Below are positions 21,531 to 33,885 of a stretch of DNA of 64,000 nucleotides, one piece after another. The notes under the pieces are model-generated. The model was not told the DNA's origin and made no database searches. It worked only from the letters and a program-made list of their open reading frames with translations. The stretch covers positions 992,001 through 1,056,000 of the forward strand of contig JAUKUA010000002.1 in NCBI GenBank assembly GCA_030549175.1, in the 5' to 3' direction. Source of the DNA: Lasiosphaeris hirsuta. Lineage: Eukaryota; Ascomycota; Sordariomycetes; Sordariales; Lasiosphaeriaceae. The translations under genes and the position numbers were made by a program. Numbering within the stretch: the stretch's first letter is position 1; the number at the start of each line of letters is the position of its first letter.

Positions 21531-23869
21531 TCACGGGCCATTCCGAGTCTCTCCAGTCTCCAGCACGGCCACACTCAGCCGCGACAGGCTGAACTCGAAA
21601 ATACCGCCCTCGCTTGCGATCAAGGTTGACTTGGTCTCCTCTACCACATTGGCATGCGTAAAGGGGTCATTTGTGCCATATGGATTCTCTGGTCCTGTCA
21701 ATACCGTCAGCGTCGCCGTCGAGCCCTTTGCTTCGAGACCTTCAAAACGGATAGACACTGGCACCGGCTGTGTCGCGTTGTACACAGCAGCCTTGAAGAC
21801 CCCGGTGCCCTTTTCGCCTGTGCCCGCGACATAGTAAAGCGGTCCGATACCACCAGACGATGCCGTCACAGGGAGCGTCTTGGTGAGCGGGTGGTTACCG
21901 AGGAGCTGCCATTTTCATCAGAACTGGCGTGCGCCGAGGACATGGGGAGGGTGCAACAACATACCCGCCAGACATACCAACTCGTCGATAGAGTTGTCAG
22001 CGCTGGATCCGCGGCGTGCTGCACAATCGTCATGCCCCACTGCCATCGGTTGAGGTTGCGGAGCCCCGGGGCCTATGGTATGCACATCGTCAGGTCTTGG
22101 CAATTTTTCTCAGGCTACACAGCGTAGGGGGTGGTTGGACTCACGTATGTAGCGCCAATGACCCTATCGGCGTTTCGCTCGGCCCCAATGAGGAAGATGG
22201 CCTCCCCGACGCTACCTCCCCACCAAGGGTTCGACATCAGGTTGCCGTCCCAGCCCTTGCCGCCGTTGGGATGAGTCGAAGCCGCCTCGCCTAGATAACG
22301 GTAGTCAGAATCGCCAATGTCACAAAAAAGAGCTATCCGCAGACATACCAATTAATGTCAGGTTTTGCTTGGATAGACGGTCAAATTTGTTAAACGACGC
22401 CACCATGGCATCAGGGGTCAGATAGGGGTGGTAGTCGCCTGCCGCAGGCGCCGGGATCACCATGTCATCAAAGACCGATGGCGACGCAATGACTTGGATT
22501 TCGGGATGCTTCTGGCTAAAGGCCTTGAGAAACATGGGGAACCGGTACTTCTTGTACGCATCGTACGCCGTTGGGCGGCCGGCAAGCCAATCTTCGTTAC
22601 CAATCTCAACGTACTTGATAGTCCAGGGCTTCGGGTAGCCCAGCGACGCGCGCACGGCACCCCATTTGGTCGATACGGGGCCCGTTAGGAACTCGAGCTC
22701 GTCGAGAGCATACTGGATGGCCTCGTCCACCTTGTCCAGTGGGGAGTAGGCCCCGTCGAGAGCCAGGCCTGCCCAGACTCCGAGGATCGGCTCGAGGTGC
22801 AGGTCGTCGCACCACTCCATGTACTCGATCAGGCCGAGGCCTGTGGTGAGATGGTAGTCCCAAACGCCGGCCATGCCGGGTCGGTCTTTCAGGGGCCCGA
22901 TGGTCTCGTTCCATTTCCAAAAGGTCGAAATGGTGTTGCCTTCGAGCATGTTGCCACCGGGGAAGCGGAGGAATTTCTATCGCGTATCAGTTTCGCTGCT
23001 CGGCATGGGGGTTTCCGGGGGGGGGGGGCTGTACAGGCTTTAGTGCGGCGAAAGCTTCCACAAGGTCCACCCTCAATCCATTCGGTCGGTTGTTGTAGGT
23101 TGGCGGGAAGAGGGTGATCAGGTTGAAGTCGAGAGATCCGTCCTTGAGCCCCTGAAGGAAGGGTCAGTAGCCATGCTCCAACCTGCGAAAGTGACTGTGT
23201 GGAAGTTGACATACCGCAGTATCGAAAGTGATAGCAAACGTATTATTGCTGCTCGGAGCCGCCTTGGTCGGAATGAGCGTGAAGCTGTGCTGTACCCAGT
23301 CATCTTTAACGCTCTTTGACGCTATCTCAACGCTCCCAAAGGCCTCGTTCGTCAGTACCGACTGTAACGAGGCCGTAAAGAACCCCTCGTAGGCCCCCTT
23401 GACGTAGAAGGAGCCGGTATAGTTTTCGACTTTGACGTCAATACCCCAGTAGCCGCTGTTGGCAAGGCCGACCTTTTCCTTTATACCAGCCACATTGACC
23501 GAGACAGGCAACGCGACTGAGAGCGGCTTGGTTTGCTTTTGGAGCTTCAGAGTAGCCCCATTGACCGAGGACCAACCCTCAAGGCTGACTGGGAACTTGT
23601 CGCTGCCTTGGAACGCCCGGTTGCGGATCAACTCGGCGTAGATGCCGCCATCGCCAGAGTTGTTGATATCCTTGTAGAGTTCCGTTAGTCTACCGCCTGG
23701 GAACGAATATTTTTGGAGCGGCTGATCAAGTGGTAGGTACCTCATGCATTAGACCGTACATGATGGGCGACGACGCATTCCCTCCGCTAGAACGGACGAG
23801 AAGATCGATGGCATTGCCTGGCGATGTGATGGCCAGTACGGCCAACACCGCAGACCTTACAGAAATCAT
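21531..23869 (-). CDS. secreted alpha-L-arabinofuranosidase, GH51
   Basis: Seven exons (minus): 23869-23741, 23670-23215, 23151-23035, 22976-22349, 22290-22145, 22072-21965 and 21905-21531; 652 residues. Every intron has a GT donor and AG acceptor and the phases agree; intron 1 has branch ACTAAC. A signal peptide ([20 protein letters not shown]) is followed by the GH51 start ([29 protein letters not shown]), then [24 protein letters not shown] carries the likely acid/base Glu (about 362); LTLIGEAAST carries the likely nucleophile Glu (about 445), where fungal relatives usually read GEYA. YPWW-like [20 protein letters not shown] and [15 protein letters not shown] are also typical. It removes arabinose side chains from arabinoxylan, arabinan or arabinogalactan outside the cell. 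Length is normal for the fungal type. Confidence 0.95.
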
Positions 23870-25726
23870 TCCGAAGAGACAATTCTGCAGAAACTTGAAC
23901 TCGAGAGAGCTGGCCGAGTTTCCCCAAAAGACCTGGAAAAGCCTCGAGATATATATACCAAGATTACTCCGCACAGCAGCACGACCCTGGCGAGGTGCGA
24001 GGCTTCCGGGCCCTTCGTTGCGATTTCTCCGGGATCTCATCAGCCACTTTCCCCTTGGTAGTAATAATATTTTTATTACCCGCATCTAGTGGATCGCAGA
24101 GCAGTCGGGATTTCGCGTCAACGGGCCAGTAACCCTGCCAGCAACTTCTCGCTTCGCCCCTCCCGGGAGGTCACCCGGCTGGCACGCTGCAGTGCAGCCC
24201 AATATCTCGGGACGCCGATGTCTTGGGCCGTCTTCTGGGGACCTGTATTGGCTTGTTATGATTCAGGGGTACCGAGGATTGGGTGGCGATTGATCCTTTT
24301 GGTTGGCATTCGCATGTGCTATAAGCGCTCCAATACCATTCGCGAAAAATGGTATGCGGCTGTTTGGTCGATGGCTCGACGGCTAAACGCCGTTCAGCAC
24401 AGCCAATGCCGACTCTGGGAGCCTAAGATAGACTCTGAGATAGACCCTAAGATGGATCCGGAGGCGAGGTGGAAGGCGGGACGGGAGACTGATTGCTGGC
24501 TTGGTTTGAGTCTCTGGCGTTCACCGTGGCTAGACAGCAACTGCTGCTCATGATGTTGGCCTGGCAGAAATTGCACTTCATCTAAAATCTGGTGTCGAGT
24601 GTAAGTGGTCGCCTTGCTGTCCCGAGTCCTGCAACGGTGGGATGAATGTTGGGTGCGGGGGAGCTGCCTCCGCATTCTCATGCATTTTGGGGGGAGCACC
24701 ACGCTCGCAGGGGGCCCATACATATGCGCTCCCATGGGGTGAAGGGTGCCCAATGTCAGCTTTGGAGTCACGAAAGATTGAAATTACTCGAGTCTACCAT
24801 TTACTCGAGAGGGCATGTTTCAAAATATGAGACAAAAAAAAAAAAAAAGGTCAAAAAAAAAAAGAATCCCGATTCTCGGAACAGTGGAAAAGGAGAGAAC
24901 CGTCTTATGAGCAACAACGCGCATTTTGGATCGCGCGCCTGAGAGGGTTCGAACTCGCGCGTGCGTCTTCTTCGTAAACTCTGCGTCACGACTGCTGTGT
25001 CGTTGCCATGGCCGTCAAGTCGTTGAGATGGGGAAGTTGCCTTGCGCGTCGGTGGCCATGGCGGACATGGTGTGCGGAGTGTATGCGGAAAGGGGGCTCA
25101 GTGTTGGTGCGACCCGGCCTGAGAGAGCGGTTGATCCGAGATTGATGCGAAAGAAAAGAAAGAAAAAAGAACTCTGATGTGGTAACGCGCAGTAGAAATA
25201 ACCACACGTCTCCAACATCTCTATCATTAATCTGGGCATCCAGACGGCCATTTCAAGGCTCCAACAGCAACAGCAAGCACAGATATGCGCTCTTGTCGTG
25301 CTCGCAACTTGTCTCGAACTTGCAGCAACTCGGTCTTTGGTCAGACACTCCCATAGCAGCTTTTACCACTGGGCCAATCAATATGCACATCAGAGCTCGG
25401 AGCTCCAATCGAGACAGGCACAGAGTTGCGTAGGCCCATGTAGCGTGCTTGTCGGCTGTCGAGACCATGGATCGAGATTCCCCGTCGATGGCTGGGATTG
25501 CGTTGTGCCATGAGGTGGAGCTGTCGAGAAGTGACGTGTGATGTAACCCCGCCGTGAACTGGCTCCTGCGGGGCAGCCGTTGCCTGCCGGAGTGACTTGG
25601 AGGGGCGGTGAGCACTGGCATAATGCTGGGGTTCGCTCCGAAATTTGGGGTCGCGTCGCGGCGAGGGCTAAATTTTGTTAGCAACCAAGTCCATTTTCCT
25701 TCTGTCGAGGTAGGGCTGTTGTCTCT
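23870..25726. other. intergenic, no supported gene
   Basis: Divergent promoter space between GH51 (minus) and MTF1 (plus). Two A-runs occur at about 24832-24863, and a short TTCGAAC element near 24943 resembles a T-loop but lacks the stems of a tRNA. The minus frame 25792-25253 overlaps the start of MTF1 and has no recognisable content. Confidence 0.5.
23949..23957 (-). promoter_or_regulatory. TATA-like element upstream of GH51 gene
   Basis: An alternating TA run (TATATATAT on minus) lies about 80 bp upstream of the GH51 start codon, a plausible TATA-box distance. Confidence 0.45.
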
Positions 25727-27646
25727 ATGTTGCCAGCTCGCCGCGTGCAAGCCTTGCGTCCTCTGTTCCAAAATGGAGCGCCAAGTCGACACCCGAAGGG
25801 GTTACCCAAGCCCACCGCTCAGCAAATTCGACATCGACATCTAGGCATCCGAGCGAACGGCCGAGCTCCAAGCAGCCGAGCTTTGATGGCGGACCTCTGG
25901 TCGTCGCGCAACGTGACCTTTCGCGACGTCTGGAAGACGCCAAACAAGGTAGCGGAGCAGCTGGCTGCCACCAAGGTCTGGAAGAGGGTCTTGGATTCCA
26001 AGAGACCAGTCATTGGCGACAAGACCCGTGTCAGCATGACCGACGAGGCCCTGGCTGACGACATCCTCAACTACATGAAGCCCTCGCTCCTGTGCCACCA
26101 GGGCTGCGACATCATCGACATCTACCCCAGCGCCGGCGTCTGGAGTCGCAAGCTGAACGACTTTCTCAAGCCGAGGTCGCACATCTTGATGGAGCCCGAG
26201 GAGGTAACCTACAAACCCTTCCTCCAGCCCCTGCTCGATCGCCCCGGCACCGTCATCGTGCCCAAGTCGGGCATCATCTGGGCCGAACTCGAAGAGGTCC
26301 TGTCACCCGCCTACTTGCCTCACCAGAAAGAGCGCGACCCGACAAAGCCGCTCGACCCTCCCGAGCGCAACGACACCCTGCTGGTCACGGCCAACTTGGC
26401 TTTTTTTCCCAAGAAGAAGTTCCGAACCTTTGACAGCTTGGCCCAGCTGGTCTTGTACCAGTTTATGAACACGCTCCGCGCCTCGTCTCTGTTCCAGAAG
26501 TACGGTATGGTGCGCATGCTCATCTGGGCCGCACCCGACGACATAATACCACTGCTGCCGCGCACCGTCCAGGAGCGGCGGCGTGTGGCCATGGAAGGCG
26601 AAATATCCACCGAGTGGATCATGGAGATTGCCGGTCCAGACGGCCTCGAGGCCGCCGTGTACCATCGCGACCGGAGAATCGATGTCCAGGGCACTCGTGA
26701 CGTCCTAGACAAGATGCGAAAACAAGGTGTCGTGATCCCTCCGGGGCGCGAGACTCGCCTAGCGAGCGAGGTCCTTGCCATGGGAGAGGATCAGGTCAAG
26801 GAGCTGCTTGGGGAGGATCCCAGAGTCTCTGAACCACCCGCCGAGCTCGTGAAGCTCCAGAAAAAATTCGATAGGGGCAAGGTCGATAAATTGTCCGACG
26901 AAGGCGTGCGGCTCAAGCGGCTGCAGACATATGAACTTTGGAAGACCAGGCGCAGTATCCAGGTCCACGAGCTCTTGAACAAGCGGGAGGCAATTCTCAA
27001 ACTCCATCGGGAGATGAAGGATGAAGCCGCAAGCGACGAGGAGGTACAACAAATGGGGAGGGAACTGAATAAGGCCGTCCTGGGTCTTAACAGGTACCTG
27101 CGACAGGAGTATATCCTTGCGCGCGACAACTTGCATGTCTTCCACCAGGACCCTCCGGTCATGTCTTGGGACCGACGGACCGTCGAGCCCCTCGTCGCTA
27201 AACCCCAGGAATTCTATCCCAACGTCGCGTGCTCCCTCATCGACATCCAGCCCAAAGCAGCACATCCCCTCTTTAGAGATATGGGTCCTCAGTCGAAAAC
27301 GCGCAGTGGCGACTACTTTGAGCTCATCCTAAAGAACATAATCTCGAGTTCCTCGTACCCACTCCCGAGGGTCTTCCAGATGCTCCATCATGGCGCCCCT
27401 GAATTACTTGAGAACTGCCCCAGCGTCCGTGACCCGCTCCAGAACGGTTCTCCCCTAGACGGGACGGAAGGCCTCAACCCTCGCACCCTCAACGAGAAGC
27501 AACTCATCGAAATCCTTGATGCCTGGATGAGGTGGCCCTTTGGTCCCGACTACCATGAGTTTGTGGGCCGTATGTTGGAAGAGAATACTGAGATACCTGA
27601 AGATGATACGATTGGGAAGAGCGTGCGCGCAATGCCGGAGCCTTGA
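25727..27646 (+). CDS. mitochondrial transcription factor 1 (rRNA-dimethylase-like)
   Basis: A single exon of 639 residues. It fits the fungal Mtf1/mtTFB family, which descends from KsgA-type rRNA adenine dimethylases and helps the mitochondrial RNA polymerase open promoters. The N terminus is basic and alanine-rich, like a mitochondrial presequence (MLPARRVQALRPLFQNG). The SAM-fold core is seen as CDIIDIYPSAGVWSRKLN (motif I), ILMEPEE, then DTLLVTANLAFFPKKKFRTF (motif IV region) and YGMVRMLIWAAPDD. It is far longer than yeast Mtf1 (about 340 residues), as filamentous-fungal homologues usually are; the extra length is a basic/acidic, probably coiled, segment at about 370-460. Start chosen at the first ATG of the frame. 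Confidence 0.8.
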   Translation: MLPARRVQALRPLFQNGAPSRHPKGLPKPTAQQIRHRHLGIRANGRAPSSRALMADLWSSRNVTFRDVWKTPNKVAEQLAATKVWKRVLDSKRPVIGDKTRVSMTDEALADDILNYMKPSLLCHQGCDIIDIYPSAGVWSRKLNDFLKPRSHILMEPEEVTYKPFLQPLLDRPGTVIVPKSGIIWAELEEVLSPAYLPHQKERDPTKPLDPPERNDTLLVTANLAFFPKKKFRTFDSLAQLVLYQFMNTLRASSLFQKYGMVRMLIWAAPDDIIPLLPRTVQERRRVAMEGEISTEWIMEIAGPDGLEAAVYHRDRRIDVQGTRDVLDKMRKQGVVIPPGRETRLASEVLAMGEDQVKELLGEDPRVSEPPAELVKLQKKFDRGKVDKLSDEGVRLKRLQTYELWKTRRSIQVHELLNKREAILKLHREMKDEAASDEEVQQMGRELNKAVLGLNRYLRQEYILARDNLHVFHQDPPVMSWDRRTVEPLVAKPQEFYPNVACSLIDIQPKAAHPLFRDMGPQSKTRSGDYFELILKNIISSSSYPLPRVFQMLHHGAPELLENCPSVRDPLQNGSPLDGTEGLNPRTLNEKQLIEILDAWMRWPFGPDYHEFVGRMLEENTEIPEDDTIGKSVRAMPEP

Positions 27647-29161
27647 GGGGCCAAACTGGGATCCGTGCATGCCACTCGCAGCCAGCCATTGTTGTACAAG
27701 GTTGCCAGACGCTGGCTGGGAGTCGGGTGCGTGCCGTCAGCATTCTGTGTACATATAACCCTGTACTATTTTCTCACCGCTCACACCGATAGATGCTGTA
27801 AAATATGTAGATGAATATATGAGAATACCCAGACCATCAATCTGATATACAAGTTTCCTTCGATATTACATGATCGCGATTTGACTGCAATCTTGTCACT
27901 TTACGTGATAGGATGGGTGGGGTAAAAGAACGTTTGTGACGAGGCATCGGCTTCCCGCATGCACAGCCGAATCCATAGAATTTGCGAGTGGGACAGCAGT
28001 AGAACTGTCTCGGACTTGGCTATCTACCGCGCAGCACGAGACACCGTCTGCGATCAGCTAGATAGATATTTCGGTGCGATATCCCGAATCCGTCCAGCAA
28101 ACATGCCTACCTTCGACAGATGCATACATGCGATAGCGAGGGCGGGATCGCACAGCTTCGACAGACAGACCCGACTCCCCCGCATGCAACAAGCTTCTGA
28201 TGACCGCAGACGCCTCTCCCGCCCCTAGCAGCCTAGCTTCAGGGCAGGTCCGTTTGGGTTGCAGACGATGCACGTCACCGGCGGCATCGACAGGGGGGGT
28301 GACCCGTGGCTAGGTTACACATGAACGGACTTGCGTACAAAGGTGGAAGACGGCCAACCAACCACGGTAGGAATGTAGGCGGCTTCCTCGTTCGATGGGG
28401 TGGGACGAGATGCGGTGGGAATTTGGACCTATAGTGGATTTGAGGGAGGAGAAAAGGCCCAAGGGGAAAGTAGCGTGTTCGTTCGAAGAAGTTGCGAGTG
28501 TTGCCCTGATGGCCAAAGACTTCGCAGGGAAGGTGCGGCTGCCACCGTTCCACCTTAGTGTGGCAAGCAAGGCCACGCAAGGCCAACGCAAGTTCCCGTC
28601 GCCAAATTGGACAGAATATGTGATGTTTGAGCTCCTCCAGGTCTTTCCCCTCCAGTGCCTGTCATGTCTTCCTCTCTCCAATGGATAGACCGTCACACCC
28701 TCATTTCCTGGCTTCCGTATGAGATAGCACACAAACGGCCGTTTGCCCCTCCCTCAAGACTGTCCAACCTGGGGGTCCCCTTCGCAGACCAGCACAGCCG
28801 CGACCTCAATGGGAGGGCAGACACTTGCGTAGAGTTTCCCTTGTACAAGCCGCAAACTCAGTGTCGAGACGCCTCCTTCGCGAACACCCACATCGTCGGG
28901 ATTTAGCATCTCCAGAAGGTTATCGTCGATACTAGACGTCCAATTTCCCTTAGTTCCCCACTTCAAACTTACTTTTCTTGTTCTCCGTTCCTGATCCTCG
29001 GATCCCATATTCCAAGGTTGCAAGTCTTACCGCCTCGAGTGGGAACAACCACTCAGCTGAAGTGGCCTGGCAGGGCCGCCGCCAGCCCTCGGCCCGCTCT
29101 GGTTGCCGCTGCTATCTGATCGATCGAGTTTCGCTAGCTGACAGTTCAGAGAGTTTGATGG
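27647..29161. other. intergenic, no supported gene
   Basis: Contains the MTF1 3' UTR and, further right, the promoter of the CAP10 gene. Frames at 28310-28732 (minus) and 28395-28688 (plus) overlap each other and show no motifs. Confidence 0.5.
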
Positions 29162-31131
29162 ATGCGCTGCGCGCGCGCCGAGCTTATCTTGCCGAACAAG
29201 ATGCGATCCCCGAGTTTCCCGCCACGGCGCCCTTCAGCTCTGGTACGATACCTAATACCTACCGTCTTCATCCTGGCATGTGTATACTACCTTGGCGGCG
29301 CGGACAGCTTGCTGTCCCCCGATTTTGGCTCCGCAGGCAGCACGGCAAGATGGGGGACGAGTAGAACCCCTCCAGCGGCCCAACTTGCCACTGGTACTCA
29401 TCCCATCGATGTGTTGATCAGAGAGGCCGAGAAGTCTTTCTCCTCTAAGCTCTCGAAAGAGTCGCGATCACTCTCTGCTGCCGCCGCGGCCTACAGAAAA
29501 CGTCGCGGTCGACATCCGCCACCAGGCTTCAAAGAGTGGTACGCGTTTGCGAAGGAGAGAAAAGCGGTCATGGTAGAAGACTTTTGGGACCAGATATATC
29601 ACGACCTCGAACCATTCTGGGCGCTGAAGCCGGCGCGCATCCGGAAAGATGCTTGGGACTTTGAGATGCGGATATCGGTTCGCGACGGCAAGGCATCGAG
29701 CGGAAGCGACTGGTTTTGGACAAAGATTTGGCTGTCGCTAATCCAGACAATCGAGCACTTGCTGCCAGATATGGATCTCGCGTTGAATGCCATGGATGAG
29801 CCGAGACTGGTTGTGCCCTGGGAGCAGATAAACGAGTACATGGCTGCCGCCGCCAAGTCAAAGAGCTTGGATGATCCAAAGAGTCTTGCGTCCCAGTTCC
29901 GGAGACTGCCCCAGCCGGGGGAGGGCCCGGGTCGCGAAGAAGAGACGCCAAAGAAAGAGTGGGAGGACACAGGTATGCCCCCATTGGCATCCGCTCATCC
30001 TACTGTGTTGTATGCTGACAGTTTCTTCTTCCTGCAGAGCACTACTGGCTCATCGCCCGCCGGGGCTGTGCTCCCGACAGCCCAACCCGCAATGTCGCGA
30101 CCGTGACCGACTTCGACCACACCCCCTCCATCGCAAGCAGTTCCACCCTCTCCCATATGCAAGATGGCTATGTCGCCAATTACACGCTGAGCACCGAGTT
30201 CTGCCACCAGCCCGACCTCCAAGGCCTCAACGGCATCTTCGTCCAACCGCTCTCCGTATCTGCGACCAAGGTTCTCTTTCCCATGTTTGGCGGGTCCAAA
30301 CTGGCAGTCAACAACGAGATCCTACTACCCGCGCCGATGTACTGGAATGAAGAAGAGCGCTTTATGGGCAAAAGCGACTCGGAGCTGCCTTGGAAGCGCA
30401 AAGCCAACATGGCTATTTGGCGCGGCGTAGCTACAGGCGGGTTGAATGAAGAAACAAACTGGAAGGCATTCCAACGGCACCGCTTCGTTGCCATGAACAA
30501 CGGTACCAAGCTCACGCGCGCCGAGGAGCACACCGAGCCGCCCGTCAACTTTGCCCTTCCCTCGAGCACGTACAAGCTAAAAGCACAAGAGGACGGCTGC
30601 CTCGGCACGTGGGTCGACTCGTGGGCCAACGTCAGTTTCGTTGACCTGATGTGCGCATACAAGGACCAGAGGTTCGGGTGCAACTACACGGCGCCCTTCT
30701 TTGCGGTCGGCGGTAGCGTCGGGATGGCGGAACAGTTCGCGTACAAGTACTTGCCCGACATTGACGGCAACAGCTTCAGCGGGCGGTACCTCGGCTTCCT
30801 GCGGTCTTCGAGCCTGCCAGTCAAGGCGACGCTCTGGCACGAATGGCACGACAGCCGGCTGGTGGCATGGAAGCACTTTGTGCCCATGGACAGCCGGTTC
30901 GGCGACTGGTACGGCATCATGGAGTATTTCCTAGGGTACGCGGGGGAGAAGGGGCCGGCGCCGGGGCGCGACAGGATCGCGGAGCGCATCGCGCTGGCGG
31001 GTAAGGAGTGGGCCGAGAGGGTGCTCCGCAGAGAGGATATGCAGATTTATGTGTTCCGGCTGCTGCTCGAGTATGCGCGCGTCTCGGACGAGCGGCGGGA
31101 GCATATGGGCTGGGCGGAGGACTTGGTGTGA
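29162..31131 (+). CDS. CAP10-type glycosyltransferase (GT90), Golgi type II membrane protein
   Basis: Exons 29162-29972 and 30038-31131; 634 residues. The intron is GTATGC...CTGCAG, and phase 1 joins EWEDT|EHYWLIARRG. A single N-terminal hydrophobic segment (RYLIPTVFILACVYYLG, about 29-45) after a basic stretch predicts a type II Golgi membrane protein. The C-terminal half carries CAP10 hallmarks: MFGGSKLAVNNEILLPAPMYW, KANMAIWRGVATGG (the WRG-x-x-TG motif), and later YKYLPDIDGNSFSGRYLGFL and DLMCAYKDQRFGCNYT-like segments. Relatives include the Cryptococcus capsule protein CAP10 and beta-1,2-xylosyltransferases. The donor sugar cannot be read from sequence. An alternative start is ATG 29201, 13 codons downstream; both keep the membrane anchor. 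Confidence 0.88.
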
Positions 31132-32630
31132 TGACTTTCTTTCACCTGGCGGCCTGCGGTTTCGGGAGGCGTTGCTGTTGCACTTTATTGTATTCATACT
31201 TTGACTCCCTCTCGTCCCTATGGGGGAAAATACGGTTAGCTTGGCGCCTCGGGCGTTTTGATGTGCATTAGAACGAGCGCCGTATCGAGGTTTAGATGAA
31301 TTAAGAGTTTCGATTTTAATTGTTGGAAAGAGTAGCTGTACTGCTTGGTGTGAGAAAAAAAAGGGGTATTTACTGAGGCGGGATCTGCTGTAGCGATGTG
31401 CCGACCCCCTGAAGCGACAGATACAATGTTTTGTTTGGTTTGGCCGTTCTTAGCACTCGGCGAGAAAAGGGGGGTCCGATTCCGGACCTCGTCAAGGTGG
31501 TCACGCACTCGCTTACAATCCCATTGATCCGTCGTCCCCCCTTTCGCATGTGCTCTTATCATGACGGCTGCGGCATATTGGCCACGGGGTGGTTTGCTGA
31601 CACTTGGAAACTGGCAAAGCTTGGAATTGACTGGGCGAGATATCCTGGATTTGGATTCGCGTGCAGGTTTTGGGATTCTGCGTGCAATTGCCCGTTGGCT
31701 GTTACGAAATGCTGGGCCAATCTCTTACCTAAACGCGCGATCCCGTGCACGGGCACGGCGGTAGGCAAGGAAGATGACCGCAGGGAACGGTTCGGCTGGG
31801 CGCGGCTTTATCGGTGTTATCCGTGTGGGTTCTGGGTTCTGGGTTTTTGCTGGACGCTGAGCGGTCGGCGCGGGCTTGGAGGGGCTCAGCTCGAGCTTTG
31901 AGCTGGAGCGCACCCGATTGACCTGCCGTTAGAGATCAAGGCCCTGTGGAGCTACGGAGCTCGCGATATAAGGGGGAAGGAGGGGGGGGGGGGTATTGCA
32001 GTTAATGGCAATATCGCCGACGATTGGGTAAGACGGAGGCTTTCTTGGCAAGGGTTTTCCTGACTGAAAAGAGAAGAGAGAACAGGAGAGAAAAGGAGAG
32101 AAAAGAGCTGCGTGCAGTTCCAATTGGCGTCACAACGCATTCTCGGTCAGACGCATACGTTGACACTCGCCGCATTGCCCGCGTGCCCGCGCTGCAAGCT
32201 GCGAGCTGAAGCTGTTTGGCTTGTCAATCCCGCGTCCGATCCGTTGATCCCTTCGGCAGAGCGAGAGGGCGTTAGGAAGCCCCACTCACTCCCTTCCCTT
32301 CCAGATTGCCAGATTGCCCCTCTGCCCCTCCATCTCCTTGGCATCCGGCGTCATTTCGCATTGAGATCCCGGCCGTATCCCTTGCTCACGATCCGCTGAA
32401 CGCTCCGCAGCCGAGCTCTTAAATGTCCTCGGGTCCCGCCCTCGACCTTCCCAGTTCCCACCTCGTAAAAGCTTAATGCCCCACAGTCGAAAGAAGGTCA
32501 TCCCCGTCTGAAAACACCCCAATACCCTAGGTCCAATACCCTAGGTCCAGACTCCAAATCGACTCGAGCCCTTTCTTCCTCTCGCACCATATCCCGCACA
32601 CCAGGAGCGGCACCCCCCCCCCTCCCCTTG
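31132..32630. other. intergenic; long upstream region of arginase
   Basis: No coherent coding frame. It includes a purine-rich run (about 32063-32105) and, at 32519-32546, a direct tandem repeat of a 14-bp unit. Confidence 0.5.
32519..32546. repeat. 14-bp tandem repeat in arginase 5' region
   Basis: Two perfect copies of CCAATACCCTAGGT lie 85-112 bp upstream of the arginase ATG at 32631, containing the palindrome CCTAGG. Seen directly; a regulatory role is only a guess from the location. Confidence 0.85.
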
Positions 32631-33885
32631 ATGTCGCCCTCTCGCATCAGTGACACCGCTGAGCTAGCCGCTCGACCGCTTAAGACTACCGGCATCGTAG
32701 TCGAGCCAGTCTCGCCAACGTCAAGTACCGGGTCTAGAATCTTCGGCATGAATACATCAATGGTCGAGTCTAAGTTCCTCTCCCACCCGGGGGAGCTTGG
32801 CGTGGTGGCTGTGGGCTTCTCGGGCGGCCAGGTGCGTACATGCAGCACATTCTCCATGCGCTCTTACCCCTCTCCCCTAACAAACCTGTGCTCGCATTGC
32901 TAACGCCGGCGGCACCAGTGCAAACCCGGCGTTGACGCGGCACCCTCGGCCCTGATCGAGTCAGGGCTGCTGTCACAGCTCCACTCAGAGCTGGGCTACA
33001 AGCTGCACGGCGATGACCAGGTGCACCTGTACACGGACCTGGTGCCGGCCGACGACCCGCCGTACCGCAACATGAAGAACCCGCGCGCCGTGTCGTCGGT
33101 GACGAAGCGCATCGCGGACCAGGTGTACTCGCACGCCAAGGAGGGGCGGCTGGTGCTGACGCTAGGCGGCGACCACAGCATCGCCATCGGCACCATCGGG
33201 GGCACGGCCAAGGCGATCCGCGAGCGCCTCGGCCGCGACATGGCCGTCATCTGGGTCGACGCCCACGCCGACATCAACACGCCCGAGTCGAGCGGCAGCG
33301 GCAACATCCACGGCATGCCCGTCAGCTTCCTGACGGGGCTGTCGAGCGAGACCAACGAGGACTTCTTCGGCTGGCTGCGCCCCGACAACCTAATCAGCGT
33401 CAAGAAGCTCGTGTACATTGGCCTGCGCGACGTCGACTCGGGCGAGAAGCGCATCCTGCGGGAGAACGGGATCAAGGCGTTCAGCATGTTTGATATTGAC
33501 CGGTACGTTTGGCCCTCCCCCCCCCCCCCTTTCTTCACACCCGCCGTCCCCAAAGCTAATCGCCGGATACAGACACGGAATCGGTCGCGTCATGGAGATG
33601 GCGCTGGGCCACATCGGCACCGATACGCCCATCCACCTGTCGTTCGACGTGGATGCGCTCGACCCCATGTGGGCGCCGTCAACGGGGACGCCGGTTAGAG
33701 GCGGGTTGACGCTGCGCGAGGGCGACTACATCTGCGAGTGCGTGCACGAGACGGGGAGCTTGGTCGCGGTAGACCTGGTCGAGGTCAACCCCAGCTTGGC
33801 GCCGGCCAACGACATCGGCGCGCACGAGACCGTTCGCGCCGGCTGCTCGCTGGTGCGATGCGCGCTGGGCGAGAGTTTGCTGTAG
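32631..33885 (+). CDS. arginase
   Basis: Exons 32631-32831, 32919-33502 and 33573-33885; 365 residues. Intron 1 is GTGCGT...CACCAG with branch TGCTAAC; intron 2 is GTACGT...ATACAG. Arginase hydrolyses arginine to ornithine and urea. The manganese-binding signatures are all present: [13 protein letters not shown] (His about 153), [14 protein letters not shown] (Asp 181, His 183, Asp 185) and [11 protein letters not shown] (Asp 287, Asp 289). N terminus: the catalytic domain begins at [19 protein letters not shown] (about 49-67), preceded by 40-odd residues with alternative Met codons at 40 and 44. Starting at Met44 gives a 322-residue enzyme of the usual size. Neurospora arginase is known to occur as a longer and a shorter form from one gene, and this arrangement suits that. 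Confidence 0.95.

Noticed and set aside
24926..24975. Possible tRNA 3' half (GGTTCGAACTC near 24940)
   Set aside because: The T-loop-like string lacks pairing T-stem and acceptor arms, and no matching 5' half is present.
25253..25792. 179-codon minus ORF
   Set aside because: Overlaps the MTF1 start, has no motif, and its composition reads like random frame.
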